A stretch of DNA of 64,000 nucleotides from Ceratothoa steindachneri (taxonomy: Eukaryota; Arthropoda; Malacostraca; Isopoda; Cymothoidae). The notes beneath the pieces were generated by a model. That model worked only from the letters and a program-made list of their open reading frames with translations, had not been told where the DNA came from and made no database searches. Each line of letters begins with the position of its first letter. The first letter of the stretch is position 1. The position numbers and the translations under genes are program-made. The DNA lies in assembly GCA_963969495.1 (NCBI GenBank), contig OZ018318.1, positions 174,952,294 through 175,016,293 on the forward strand, written 5' to 3'. Below, piece by piece: positions 9,322 through 22,722 of this stretch.

Positions 9322-12063
9322 TTGCTCTAAAGAAACTTTAACTATGTACCTTCAAAATGGTCATCATTATGACGACGATTAATAATAATTTTGCAATTAT
9401 TTATTTTTCCTTACTACATATGTAAATTGAGCGCATTTGAAATTATATAAATTTATTTGAGAAGGTTTCTTTTCAAGTAATGCTGTAGTAACTGGTTGGT
9501 TTCTGCTTTGAAGAAAGCTCAACCATATTTATGTGGTTCTTCAAATGTTAGAACAGTCCATTTTATTTATGGGGCTTTCAACTATGTGTTGTTCCTATCC
9601 TTATGCAATTGTTTTTCGACAGACAGTCCAATTCTTGAGTTGAATGGGCTTTTTTAAGAGCGGATGTCACGAGAATCCTTTCACACTTATGAAATTGTGG
9701 ATGAAAAAAAGAAAAAGGAAATGAATTAATTTGATATTTTAGTCCAGAAAATTAATTAAGGGGAGTTCGTCTACCTTTTGCATCTTCAAACATTTATTGA
9801 TGTGAAAGATTGAATATATTTTATAGTTCTTTTTTCTCTGCTTTCAAAAGAATTAAAATTATGAAGTTAAACAAACTAGGCCATCTTGAGACAGAAGATT
9901 TGTAAGAATAATATTATAAGAGAGGGATGAAAAAGGGGAAACTAAAAGTTTGTTGAAGATTTGTCATCTCCCCTTCCCTTGACCTATTTCCCTGAACTCC
10001 TTAACTCCCTAATTTCTTTAACTCTGATAAATACCTTTATATTAAAATAAAGATGAAATAACTTCAACTTTATATGGTTTTAATCTATTCCTTTCTTTTC
10101 TTAATCAAAATATTTTACAGATATTTAAAGTGTATTGAGTGGGCAAAAAATTAAATTACGATTAACATACATAGAAATGTTATAAATAATGATATCAAGG
10201 TTTTGAAAATATGAAAGAAAGCGAATGAATTTAAACCGTTCGTTGAAGGAAAGGTGACTCAGGAAAATACAAATATAACCAGAAAATAAAAGAGGTCCTT
10301 CCTTGAAATCCCAAACCACTTATTAAATGAATAACTAGAAAAAGTTAAAATTTTAATCTCTGAATTTGACAGAGATAACGATCGCCGTTTAGGTATTGTT
10401 CAAACAACTAAGATATCAGAATCCCACACATATATCAAGCCTCTCACCAGCACTGATCAAGCAAAAAGCGAGATGAAATTTAACAAACTCACTTAATAAG
10501 GATAGATAATGCACATAGGCAAGGTTTTGATAGGATGGACCAAATTATATCAAAATTTTGAATTGAAATCAGAGGAAAGAAGTGGTCCTCGACTTTAGTA
10601 AGCTGTATAATTGATGTGGCCATGAACAATGCCTGGCAACTACATAGGAGATGCTTAGGATGTGATACTCTGGATCTTCTTTTTTCGAAGGAGTGTAGTA
10701 AGGTTTTATTTGGAGAGATACTGCGATACACCGCAACAAGTTCTAAAAAAGACCTGAAAAACACGGAAGATTGCATGTTTGACAAGCGTGCTTATTGTTA
10801 CATGAAAACAACAAGAAAAATGAGATAAAGTTGTAGTGTTTTAAGTCATATCACTTGGAGTAAAGATACCATCGGATTTCTTAGATTTTTCATAAATTTA
10901 TAACATATATTCCTGCCGTCCTATATGTATAATGTAGGACACACAGAAAAGTACCTTAAATATATATATATTTGTTTAGCAATAAAAGCAATATTTACTC
11001 TAATGTTATTATATTTATCTTACACATCGATTTTATTCCATTTCGGCTAAAAAATATAACTTTAGGCTAAAATGGGTTAATTATATTTATGCTTCTTAAA
11101 CCCCTTCTTGCTCTTTTGAAACTCCTTTCAATCAATCTCTGAATTTGATTTGTTTCTATATTAAATTAATTATCGATCATAGAAAATTACTTGATAAGTT
11201 CCAAACATTGATGAAGCATAAAATCGATGAGAAATCCTCGTCCGTTGTGACTTGTGGGATTAGATTGGGAAAATAAATTAAGTTTATTTTAGGAAAAGAT
11301 CAACGCAAGTTGACGTGTAAAGATAAAGCCACCTAATCGAAGTTAAATAATTGGAAGAATAACTATAAATCGATTAGAGGTCACCTAAGCATTTAGAACA
11401 TCTTTCTCTAGGCGATTAATCACAGTAGTGAACATGACGTACAAGGAAAGTCCTAAGTAGTAGACCTCGTCGAGACAATGCCCTTGCACAGTTTAAAAAA
11501 AGGTTACAGAGAACATTAACCAGCAGGGAGAGAGAAAACAAAATGGATAAAAGAATCAAACTACGACTAAATAAGATAATATATCTTCATGTAGGTATAA
11601 CGACTGTATAGTTTCAGACATATCTAAAATTTTAGCTAATGAAGGTATACGTAGTCGACTTTCACACTGCATGCCTAGTCCCTTCTCCTTCACAACAATT
11701 AAGTATGCGAGAAAAAATTAGGCTTATCCATATTATTGCTTTACTATCTTCATAAGCAGCTGAATTTATTGCCAAATAACTAAATATATACTCAAAAGAA
11801 ACAAAGATTTCCTACATAATTTAGATTCTCGTAATCTTAAGAGCACCTTGAGATACCTTTATCAAATTAGATTTGTTCAATTTTATTCCCTTTATCTCTG
11901 CGTAAGTACCATGGATTTTATTTCGCCCTTAGTACCATGCGGTGTTTAAGCACCTCGAAATTTATTTTGTTAAATAAAGAAGGTAAGTAAAAATAGTGTG
12001 TTCTTTTACTCATTTATTTGCTAGAGACATAACAGCATTATACAATATATTATATTTTAGTAT
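9312..12063. other. Intergenic, no gene seen
   Basis: AT-rich DNA with only short open frames (for example 10489-10785 minus, 10616-10828 plus), none with a recognisable motif or convincing coding character. Confidence 0.5.
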
Positions 12064-13475
12064 TGTAGGGAAATAGTCACTTCCCCCCATATCCCCCCGT
12101 TCACTCACGGGGCAGCTCCAAGGCGTTTACTGCAAAGACATTCGGCCCAGGCATCGGCAAGTCTAAAGCGTAACCGCAGCGGGGCACAACTCGGTGCCAT
12201 GAAAGATCCTAAAGGTCAAAATGTAAGATCTACCCTAGCAGAGTGAGATCCAGTTTCACGTCGACTAAGAAATTGGAGACGTGCTTCTCCCAATCTCGAA
12301 GGCTAACGAGGAGCCGATATTTGACTTCATGGGAAAACCCGTTGGCCAAAAGAACTCTCCTGGGGCCGTCCTCAAGCCCCTCTTCCCCTTACCACTACCC
12401 AAGTGGGGTGACGAGGTATAAAAGAGGAACTCTGAGGAAAATCGAGGTAGTATACGTCAGTCTCTAGGTGACGAAGTCTTCGGATCAAACCGAACTACCG
12501 AGACTGGAGAGGTAGTGTACTTGGCTCGCCAGACCAAGAAGTACCCTGCAAGAGAGGCAGGGTTAACTACCTTGAGGGGCCAAGAAAAAGCTCATCCTCA
12601 AACTAAGTCCCTCGTTATCAAACCAAACGATAAGTTAACTTTAGTAAGTTCAACTTACTCTCGCCAGAGAGACTCCTCATATACTAGTGCACCTTAAACA
12701 CCAGGGGTATTCCTCGTCCTTGAGGAATTAAGAAAAGAAGAAGGAAAAGGCTCCCCCCTCGAACCCGTTACTCGGTGGCCACACCGAACTTTAAGTAACT
12801 TATTTTCGCCAGAGAAATCCCCCTCCGTTATCCTCGCCCTTGAAGGACACCCTCCTCGAGTTCAGTCCTCGTCTATGAGGAAATAAGTAACGAAGGAGAA
12901 AAGCTCCTCCTCGAGGTCGTTACCCGGTGGTCACACCGCACTCCAAGTTAACTTGATTTAAGAACCAAGTTCGACTCACTCTTGCCGGTGAGACCACGAC
13001 TGCCTAGGTGTTGCATAAAGCACCGTATTTGTTTTCGTCCTTAAAGCCCCCCTTCCCTTGAAAGAACGGCCAGACCCCCCAGCTGCCACCCTCGCCTAAA
13101 CAACCGTGTGATCTCGCTCATCTACATCTGGCTAGTGGCACGCGTCGACAGTCAATAACATTTCTGAGGCCTTTTAAACTCCAGATGAGTCCGTTAGCCT
13201 AATTCTTATATTATTGTTGTGTGTAGAGTAAACGTTAACCAATTTTTGTGGGTAAACTAATTTAATTAATTCTTGTTTAGGATAATATTCAGAGTATTGC
13301 TGTAATTAATGTTTAGATGTTGGGTAGTAAATTTTTAAATTTAAAATATAAGTTTATTTTGGGATTATTTGGCGTTTCTCTTATATATCCTTACGTGTTC
13401 CGGAACGGCTCTGTTCTTTATGATATTCAGATATCAATGTTTATTAGATACTCTTAGCACTCTTAGAATAGAACA
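12064..13475 (+). mobile_element. Repeat A copy 1 (LTR-like, non-coding)
   Basis: A GC-richer block that aligns along its length with 59601-61039 and with the split copy at 21079-21232 plus 29170-~29980. It begins TGTAGGGAAATAGTCAC (copy 2: TGTAGGAGAATCGTCAC). Shared landmarks are aagaaattggagac, gaaggctaacgaggagc, a TATAAAAG box followed by acgtcagtct, three or four ~150-bp internal units built on aagttaactt, gttcaact and ctcgccagagaga, and a tail with aatataagtttattttggg. A TG start, an internal promoter-like core and lack of coding sequence suit a solo LTR. The right end is set where the copies stop matching (gaaca) and no target duplication was found, so bounds are approximate. Confidence 0.65.
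12417..12462 (+). promoter_or_regulatory. TATA box and initiator-like core in repeat A copy 1
   Basis: TATAAAAG at 12417-12424 follows gacgagg, and TCAGTC lies at 12457-12462. The same pair occurs at the same 42-base offset in copy 2. TCAGT is the arthropod initiator consensus; the spacing is somewhat longer than the usual ~30 bp, so transcription from here is inferred. Confidence 0.4.
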
Positions 13476-13620
13476 AAAAGGAGGAGAATTCTACGACAAG
13501 TATGATTACATAATAAATTAGTAGATAAATACATTAAGACAATGGAAATCCAAATTTATCAAAGCTCATTACAGCAGATCATTTTATAAAACATTAACCC
13601 CTAACCCTATAAATATATAT

Positions 13621-13682
<62 letters not shown>

Positions 13683-16600
13683 ATAAATATTGCTTGTTTG
13701 AATACTCTGATCCACCTGATTCAAAACCGCGATGGAACTTGCTATCATCTATAAACTCATGATTTCTACACTCGCTTCACACACTACTTTTCAGCTTATG
13801 ATCGTGTGACTTGCTTAGGAGAGAATGCACATTAATTTTCTCCCTGTGTGTGGCGTGTGAGGACGGCAGGACGTTGGGCATACTGGCACTATTCTTTCCA
13901 TTCCTTCCCAGAGATCTTTCTTCAGACTTTTGTTGTTAATTTTCTTCTTTAGACTATCATCTATACTTTGTATAGCCACCTTTCTGATAAAGCTGCATGG
14001 TTTGGAATTATTCCGAAAGGTCTTGCAGTATAGGTATATGGTGTCTTTTCTTAGCTATCCTCCTTTTTGCTTTGTTTTATTTGGAATATTATATCAGCCT
14101 CTAAGTCATAGCGATCGGAGTCAAAACATCTTCATCTTCCTCAACGAATTCTAAATCACTGTTAGTTTCACTATCGGTTTCTTTTTCGAAGTCATTCATT
14201 TTGTATCTGTAAGGGAAAAGCAATATATAAAATAAACCCAAAATAATAACTCACATTGTACTTATTTCGAATTGAAAACAAACTAAATTAATATTCATAA
14301 ATCTTGCGCACATACCTGGTTAGTACCGTTGTGTATTTGCACACACGACTCATAAATGATATCTTCCTCTCAAAGGATTTACCCCAAGACTGCTACAATA
14401 TTTGATCGGGCTCAATGAACAGAAGCCTGAAGCTGCTAAAGAGAATATGGATATAGGTTGAGAGATCTATGGAAGGAGGGACTTTTAAAGAGTTTGGATG
14501 TCCAAACATTCAGTCGTACTAACGCAGTTAAGTTATGTAATGAATCTAAATTATTTAGAATTCTCGTATATTTACTGGGCGGATGTGTATATTTTCTCCT
14601 AACCTGACCATAAAAGAAAGTAAAACTGAGAGTTACAAAATGAGGATATATTTACCAAAGATGCACATTAGAGACTTGAAGAAAAGTACTATTCCTTTAC
14701 AGTTAAGGCAAAATTTAGTATACTATGATGGCAATGAGAGAACCGATGCATGGCTAGACTTATGCGCGGAATTTAGAGTTACCAAGGGTGATAATTTACA
14801 CATGATCAATCCCTGTATTTGTGAAAGAGGATCGATCCAGAACTCCCTCCTAGGATACCACGACTGTGCTTTGAAGAGAGACTGCACGAGTTGGATTTGT
14901 TTCCAGGAAAGAAACAAGAGCGCGTTTTCAGACCATTTTATTATTTAAATTATTTTCAGAAAAAAGAAATATAAATTCTGATATTTCCGGGTGGGAAATA
15001 GAAGTCGTATTCCTCGTGGGAAGCGGCTGAGGTTAAGGTAGTTTGTACAGATTGATTGAGTCGCTACCATTAGTCAGGGTAACTTTTTCCCCCTCGAATT
15101 TAAAGAGCAATAGCAACGAAGACGAAATAAGAAGACTATTTCTAAGATGCAATCAGTAATAAAGGCGGTAGAGGTAGAGGAATTGGCAATGTTTCTTAAT
15201 TATGTAGATGGAGATCAACCTGCAGGCATTGGAGATGGAAGAGATTACCTGAGATAATGAGGCCCGAAAGGCATGTCATCATCTGTATGTCAAACACAGC
15301 GTAATCAGGAGGAGGGGTGGGGGTAAATGAGCATCTTCTATTCCTAGCTCCATCGATGGCTGAATAAATGAGAGGCTTTTTAAAGAAAGCAGAGAAAAAG
15401 TTAAAATAGAAACATCTAGAAGGAATGAACCCAGGTAGTCTCAATTTAGTATGAGATTGCAATAAGCACATGTGGTGGGATGCCTTGCTCGAGGTCTAGC
15501 TACCAGAAACATTTAACTGGTGTCTCAGAGAAGTGAGAAACCTTTGACAAATAAAGGCAAGGTTCGTGAAATCAGTTTTTGTTTCATTTATTAATTTTTT
15601 TATCTTGAAACAAAGAAAACGAAGATCTTTTGTATCTAACATTTTTAGGAGTGAATTTAATTCTTTGCTAAAGATTTTCAAGACGATAAAAGATCACAGT
15701 CATGATGACCAATGCTGCCTGACCTGCAATATCTGCAATATCATTAATTCCATCTTGGGAGCCTATAAGAGACCGCCTTTTCTTTCGTTGGTAAGTTTTA
15801 TTTTTCTGTGAAATAAATTTAATCATGATAAAAGAAAATACTGGAGAGGAATCCTTATTGGATTGAACTATCAACGCCTTATGAGTCTTAGAAAAAAGAA
15901 TATCGGACATTTGTGCTTTAAGAGGCAAAAAATGCCCAAAACATGTTTTACTTCTTGTTCTATTAAGATAATAAGGTTTAACTTACATTTTTTTAGTTTA
16001 GAATATTATTTTTTAACTTCATACTTCCTAAACGTACTTTTTTTAACATACATTAGTTTTTTCCGTTATAAACGAAAAATTTCCTCAAGTTTGTTGTCGT
16101 AAATCTTTCAAATTTGACCTGGAAACGAAAAAAACTTTTCGATTTTCTAAGAAAAATTATGTAAAACTAAGTTTATATAAATTATTGGTGCACTGAAATT
16201 TTGGTCTTAATAGTAAGCAGAATAACTAAAGATGATTAATCCCGTAGTGATAAGTTTTCTCAAACGGTGAAATATAAATGGGCAATTAAAAATTTAAAAC
16301 TTGCTGTTTTTACTGCTGAATTCAATATATAATAAAGATAAATTTGATTTTGTCTTATTACTTCTAATTGTTTAAGAAACCTAACTTAATTAATGCTTCA
16401 AACAGCTGTTAACTCCGATAAAAACAGACTTTTATTGAAGCTACTTTAATTGACAATTCTGAAACACGGAATATTATATCATCTGCCATTGCGACTAAAA
16501 TATTTAAATTTCTAAAATAAATTTCCAATTTCAATCTTTTGCTTTAATATTTTCATGTTCAAATTTGTCTCTGAGCTAATATCAAATTCAATTACCGAAT

Positions 16601-17047
16601 TGTGGGAAGAAATATCTTGAATGCCAAGCAGATCGACATCAATTCCTATTACTTCTCTTTCTTCTTTTGGAACGTTCGATTCGATCATTAATGCCAAAAA
16701 GGAAGTAGAATTAGAATTTTAAAAAATCCTTTATTATTTTAAAATGTCGGCTGAAATAATTGCCATAGAATAACTAAGGCAAACTGAAAAGAGTAGAGAG
16801 GATAGCGCCATTAAGAGAGCGGCCACCCATATGAGCGGTTTTGGTGATATGCATGAAAAATGGGCCTTAGCAATATTATAAAACTCGGCCTTTTGAAAAT
16901 GACTTAGAACTTAAATTTTATGGTTTTCCTTGTGGACTATTTTTTTTTTTTAAGAAACTTTCTACTGTAAGATTTAATAAATTAAAGTTTCACTCAGTGA
17001 AAAAGAAAGCTTTTTACTATTACAGCATGAGGCAAAATGATTAAATT
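13476..17047. other. Intergenic, no confirmed gene
   Basis: Mostly AT-rich. It holds a (TA)n tract at 13613-13680 and a 121-codon open frame at 14583-14948 with no recognisable domain. The open frames on both strands near 15500-15930 overlap each other and look like chance. Confidence 0.4.
13613..13680. repeat. (TA)n tract
   Basis: About 34 TA units with one taaata interruption near 13632. Confidence 0.95.
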
Positions 17048-18981
17048 GCAAGGGGGGATCTAATTATGTGACGCAAGAGATGAATCAAGGTCGAGCTTTC
17101 CGACGCTCTGAATTCGTTGCCGGGATATGTACATACCTTTTATAGAAAAGAGAATTTAATTTACATTTGTAAAGTATAAAACAATTTAATTAATATGAAG
17201 CAACTCTAGGATACTTAACTTCACATAATCAAATTAGGTAACAACCCTAACCAAAAATTTCAAAATTCACTCGAGAAATGGCACCAAGCTTTCAAAAGAA
17301 AAGCACGAATCTCTACCTCCCCTCCTCAAAAAAACAAAACACACATGAACAAGACAATAAAATGCAGCGAGAGTAACAAACTAACAAAATAATTAGTTCT
17401 AAAAAGATTTATTTGTGGCTAATATAGTTTTATAATGCATCATTCACTTTGTATTCCTTGTGAGCAGCTATGTTGTTAAAATTAATAATTATTTATTATA
17501 TAGTTGTCATAAAATTTTCCCTTTTCATTTTCCAGGTTTATTTTTCAATTTAGTTGATATTGTTTTTTTTCTCGTCATTTTATTCTTGTAATTTTGTCTA
17601 TCTGATTTCTTTCACTTTCTACATTACCTCTTTTTCACCAAGAAAGTAAATTGTAAATAATATCTAGCGAAGAAACGAGAAACTATTAGCTTAGTTATCT
17701 CAAATTTGAGTCAAAGTACAACAAAGTTTCGGATAAAAGAGATACTTGGGTATTTGCACTTGTGGGTATATGCAGGCTTGATAGCTAAGTAGATTTTCTA
17801 CACATGAAGTAGCAAGAGCAGTAGGAGGGAAAGTACCAGTGTGTTTGACCCTAGTATACGTACACTGAGTACATTGTTGCTTTCAATTTCTTTATACTTA
17901 AATGAATACGTTTTACTGCCTAAAATGATAAGACGTAGAGGCACTTATATGACATTCAGCCAGAGAAACAAATCCTAGAAATATCGAGTGTTTTTTAATC
18001 AAGAAAATAGGCAAAAGAGCGTCAAATTATTAAATTTTGAAAAGCCTGAAGATTTTCAATGATCTTAATGATTATCCCCTATTTTACATGGAAAATAAGA
18101 GACTAGGAACAAAGCTCGCGTAAACCTTTGAAGCTGACGAGCAAGGATGTTTTTCTCGAAGCTTGTTAACAAATGAAATAGTTAAGAAGAAGAGGAAGTT
18201 ATTCGTAGATGATAAATGAGTTCAAGAGTCATCTAAACCACAACTTTAAAAGTTATAGCGTATTCGAAAGGAAACCATCCGCTTTTAGGAATAATACACC
18301 TATTATGAGTCTTTGGTATTATACGCAATAAACGACTAATCATATTTGTAAACATCTTTTTAAAATGTTTTGGATCGAATATTTTCCATAGAGCTTTGAA
18401 TTTTGGCCGAAGCTGTTGTGCTTTATATTTGTTAATGATTGAATATGAGATATATTAAAGATGTCCCTAAAGGCAAACATTCAATAATATAATCATGTGA
18501 TATTTATATAATCATTGCAAGTGTGTTTACATACATAAGCTCTCTTCTGCAATTGTATGAAATACGATATCTCAATTGGGCTGCCTTTTTTTCCGGGGAC
18601 TCTTTAGAAATAATCAGAGGAAATCTCATTTATCCTCTCCAAAATAAGCAATTGCTGTTGTTGCATATTTTTAGTTTCTACTTAGTTAATTCTAGCAAAA
18701 AAACGCTGAAACATGATCGAGATTTATAGATATTTTTTTAAAGAAAATAAACAAATACTAATTTCCTTTAAGACTACACCAGGGAAACATGGCCTCTAGT
18801 AATAGGGAACGAGAAAAATTAAAGGTTATGCGCAGAGTAAATTGGTTTGTACTTTTCAAATGTGAATTAAATTCTTCTTTTGTAAAAGATACAAATCCAC
18901 AAAACTTGAATTCAAAGCGTCGGAATGCTCGACCTTCATTCAGGTCTTGCGTCACCTAATTAGATCCCTCCTCCCCCTTGC
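17048..18981. mobile_element. Unassigned element with ~150-bp terminal inverted repeats
   Basis: The left end 17048-~17196 matches the reverse complement of ~18823-18981. Both ends share gcaaggggg, gatctaatta, gtgacgcaag, aaggtcgagc, ttccgacgct, tgaattc and, further in, agaatttaatt and acatttg. Identity looks near 75-80%. About 1.6 kb of AT-rich sequence without a recognisable open frame lies between. This is the form of a non-autonomous DNA transposon. No target duplication or superfamily motif was found, so the superfamily is unknown. Confidence 0.6.
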
Positions 18982-21000
18982 GCTAGCAAAAATTTCCACC
19001 ACGCCTCCTATCAAGAAGGGACGAGGGTGGGTAACTTGGTGCCTTTATGTGCACTCCCCCCTTCCCTACAGCAGTGCCAGGATGGCCTTTACCTTTCTGG
19101 GGATCAATCACACTGCCATTTTTGCTATTCCGTCGTAGCTAGGTAACCGAATGCAGGTCACATGACACAGGGATGGGGAGGTTGGAGGATCTATACTGAG
19201 GTTCTCTAGAAAGAACGTGGGTGATTGGTTTAGGGGTTATTAGATCCTATTTCGGGAAACGCCCTTTCATTATATTGCTTCCCTTCATAAGACTCACGGC
19301 AGAAGGAATTGTTACTAGTCCTCCTTCTACATACACACGAATTTAAATGTAGTGTTAGTAGCTAGGCAAAGGTTCTTTGTGATCTTCGCACACATATACA
19401 GACATACAAGCAATGACGATTAATGGTTATTTAACACCCGTCTGCGGACCTGATCCAATTTAAAATGCCTGGAAGACGCTCAGAGAGCGGGCCAAAGCGA
19501 GTAATCAGTAAACAGTGTACGAAATCTTAGAGATGCGTCAAGATAAATGCAGCAAGGTTGGTTCAATCAGGGTTAAGAGATGTCAAAGCATCAACGAGAA
19601 AAAAGCCTCCCATATGAAATATCAATAAAATGAATTGTAAAACATTTTTTACTGATAATTTAATCGTTAGAATTGAATAACTCATTTTTGTCTCTGTCAT
19701 TTCAACCATTTTAGACATAATTTTTCCTTGTAAATTGCTTATTTATTGTGACTTTCGTTTTATTCAGCGTAATATACCTATGCTTTACCTATATGTAGGT
19801 TATACATATATTTTATCGTCCACCATTTTTGGAAACCTTGGAATTTATCTGGTAAAAGTTATTGAAAAAGATGTAGCTGAGTGGTATATAGCCTTGCTTT
19901 AAATGAGATAAAATCGGGTGTGCTTGGATCGATCTTCAACCCATCATTTTTTTCTCGGCAAATAAAAATAATTCTATTTCATTATTCTCTCGCGTCAATG
20001 ATGCATATGGATAATATTCGTTTGAATACATTAACTTTTTTTAAATTTTCAAAGACAGAGATGTTCTTATTTCTTAAAAGGGCGTTCACCGATGTTATTT
20101 TCACCTTCCTGAACTTAATAATTACGTAGTTATTTATTTTGCGATAATAATGTTATAAGATTGGTAAATTTAAATCTATCGGCATCATTTGCCGTATTTC
20201 CTTCAACCTTTGGCGTGAATATTTATCTAATAGCTTGCTATATTAGGTCTGCCGAAGATCTACGCGTGCATCATCTACTGATTACCCAATATCATGCTTC
20301 GTTATATTTTGGACGTTCGCGCATGGTTATCTTCATTTTAATTATAAAATGGCGTGTGTTGGTCGTTGTACGTCACAATAACAAATAATAAGTCAAGCCT
20401 TTGAGGACGAAATTCAATCCTAATAAATATATAGGACTCAGAGTATAATGCGGCTAGTTATAAAATTCGCTACATGCCACAAAAATTGTAAATTTAGGCA
20501 AAGAATTTGCAAGCCAGTTAAACCAAATGCAAACTGTCAGGAAGTGCGTTTAAGGGCACTTGGGTTTATAATGACCTCATTTTACAAAGAGCTAGCCTCT
20601 TGTTTATAAAATGTTTTTTGCGTATAACTTGGTTTTAGCGGGAAGCAAAGGAAAATATCATTAGGGTTAAGTTAAATTAGGTAAAGTAAGGCTAGGTTAG
20701 GATAGGTACGGTAAGGTTATAATAAGTTAAGCTAAGTTAGTTTAAGTTTGGTCTGGTTCCCATTATTGATCTTTTAAATTAATTTCTAAATGTGTTTTTT
20801 TTATACAGTTTTATTGGTTTATTTCAGATCTTAAACTAATTTTTGCTTGAAATTCATAGTTTCTATTATGAATCCTAGGTGGATTATGTGAAAAGTATGC
20901 ATTTCCGAGAAAAAGAGTATCACATCTGAATAGTAGAGATAAAACTGCATAATAAAAACACATTTTTAAATTACTTAGAAGAGATGACTTAAAACGCATA

Positions 21001-21003
<3 letters not shown>
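18982..21003. other. Intergenic, no gene seen
   Basis: Short open frames only (19881-20129, 20161-20388), none with a domain I recognise. The first few hundred bases are GC-richer than the rest. Confidence 0.45.
20661..20745 (+). repeat. Degenerate TTAGG-like tract
   Basis: The stretch reads as repeated ttaggg/gttaag/attagg/gctaggttagg/aggttat/gttaagctaag blocks, a degenerate series on a TTAGG or TTAAG theme. TTAGG is the ancestral arthropod telomere repeat, so this may be an eroded interstitial telomere-like tract, or only a simple repeat. Confidence 0.35.
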
Positions 21004-21069
<66 letters not shown>

Positions 21070-21078
21070 TATATATAT
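21004..21078. repeat. (TA)n tract
   Basis: About 35 TA units with a taaata interruption near 21063, abutting the left part of repeat A copy 3. Confidence 0.95.
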
Positions 21079-21232
21079 CTAGGAAAATCGATAACCCACC
21101 CTCAACGCTGAGGATCAGCTGGATAACCGCAACGTCGTGGCATTTTTGGTGGCGTAACCCTATTTCTTATCCCCGAACCTCTCTCTCCTCGCATCGGTGA
21201 TCACCAGAAAGGCCTTCTTCGCCCAACCACAT
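21079..21232 (+). mobile_element. Repeat A copy 3, left part
   Basis: Reads ctaggaaaatcgataaccca, paralleling tgtaggagaatcgtcaccca in copy 2, then gataaccgcaacg, paralleling gttaaccgcaagagc. The match ends where the LTR retrotransposon begins; the rest of this copy resumes at 29170. The retrotransposon therefore split it. Confidence 0.6.
21228..21232. repeat. Target-site duplication CACAT (left)
   Basis: CACAT directly precedes the TGTCG end of the left LTR and recurs directly after the right LTR at 29170-29174. Five-base duplications are usual for Ty3/gypsy integration. Confidence 0.8.
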
Positions 21233-22064
21233 TGTCGTAAAATGACACCTGGTTTTGATCACTATACTTTTTGACGCCCTTTTAGTATCGGTCTGCTTTA
21301 AGGGGCGTGAGTTACTTTTATGATGAAGTAGGCTTGGTTCTAAGAGTGCTAATTTAGTGGTTTAGTTCTTAAGGAAGAGCTATTTTTAAACACATAAGGA
21401 TAAGAGGAAACACCAGAATCTATATATTACACACCAACAGTAAACACATTTCTATCTTTACCCTCAAAGATCTTTCAATGACAAAAGATAAACAAATAGG
21501 CTTCCCGTAAACATACCAATTGCCGCTTAGTATTTTTTTCATCGCGACTCTATTTGATTAGCGTTAAACATTAAATTAACGTACTCTCGTCTACAAACAC
21601 ATATGACCTAGGTTCAAGAACAATGGTTTCTACTCTCCTTTAAAATGTGGGACGTACTAAACTTCTACTATCGCAATAAAGATATAAATGTTATTTTTAA
21701 CTTACAGGTAGGTATTAGGATTGCCGGATGTCGCTGGAGGACTTATCTCTCGCTTTGAAGTGTTGCTTCGTCGAGGAGGGCTTGCTTGTTGCCTGTGACG
21801 GGGGCTGATTCTTCACCGTGATTAAAGAACGGGAGCTCGTTGAGGCTGGGTTCTTCTCCTCTCACTCTTACGGTGCTTGAGATGTGAGAATCACTCGAGT
21901 GTGAGCGGCTTTGCTTTTCTTCAGTCGGACTTCTTTGCAAACTGAAAAGGCTTCTTCGGTATGGCACCGATATAAAACTTGACTATTTAGGTTAATACGG
22001 CCCTGAAAGGGGGGATCGATTTTCTCAATCTGATCCTATCGTTTCTCTCGGAAATAGTCTAGTA

Positions 22065-22268
22065 TGGCTGAAGGATCGATCTTCACGAACTAATCCTTCT
22101 TCTGGCGTATTGACTTCTATTCTTCTTGTCTGGCTGAAAGATCGATCTTCACGAATTAATCTTTCTTCTGGCGAATCGACTACTAATAATCTTCTTGTCT
22201 GGCCGATGGATCGATCTTCACGAACTAATCCTCCTCTGGCGTATCGACTTCTGATAATCCGCTTGTCT
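22065..22268 (-). repeat. Internal ~66-69-bp tandem repeats of the LTR (3' copy)
   Basis: Three units start at tggctgaagg 22065, tggctgaaag 22131 and tggccgatgg 22200, each carrying atcgatcttcacgaa, cttctggcg and cttgtc. The array recurs in the other LTR, so it predates this insertion. It lies just downstream of the TATA box on the coding strand, so it would be transcribed. Confidence 0.85.
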
Positions 22269-22282
22269 TTCTTTGCCGGGCT

Positions 22283-22290
22283 TATTTATA
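22283..22290 (-). promoter_or_regulatory. TATA box in the 3' LTR
   Basis: TATAAATA on the minus strand within CGCCTATAAATAAGCCC. The equivalent box in the 5' LTR is at 28735-28742. Confidence 0.5.
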
Positions 22291-22722
22291 GGCGGATTGC
22301 CGCCCCATCTAAAGAAGGAAGTGACCAGACCACAGAGGCAAAGGGGGGAAGGAGCGAATGGTGAGTTAGCATCTGGGTAATGCGAGAGTTCCTGAGGTGG
22401 CACAGGGGTGCCCAAGTCAGCTCGCAAATTATAGGCTCGCAACCGCACCGCTACTTGGCGTGCCTTCTGACTCACACCGCTTTTTTTTCCATAACCACGG
22501 GTTTATGGGTCTAGTAGGTAATTCGATCGTTAGAGCTTCGTTTAAGGACCTTAGGTGGTCGCCTTCGAACAGATGTTAGCTCCAACTGCCCACAGCGGTG
22601 GGGAGATCACACATGGTAAGCAGTTTCGCCGGCTAGCTTTCCCACGCTTCTCCTCATGAGGGGGGGCTTTAATGTACCTATACTCCTCCAGGATGCTTAA
22701 TGTAGCCATTTTTTCACATTTA

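Larger units (their letters stand above)
21233..22718 (-). repeat. 3' LTR
   Basis: Pairs with 27653-29169 at perhaps 95% identity by eye, with a ~30-bp indel near 21420 versus 27841-27880. On the coding strand it runs TGTGAAAAAATGG...TTACGACA. It lies downstream of RNase H, so it is the 3' LTR. Confidence 0.9.

Noticed and set aside
14583..14948. 121-codon open frame, possible gene
   Set aside because: No domain, no clear splice context and no paralogue in the window. Length alone is not enough in AT-rich DNA, although it is among the longer non-element frames.
15496..15928. Overlapping frames on both strands
   Set aside because: Mutually antisense, low complexity, no motif.
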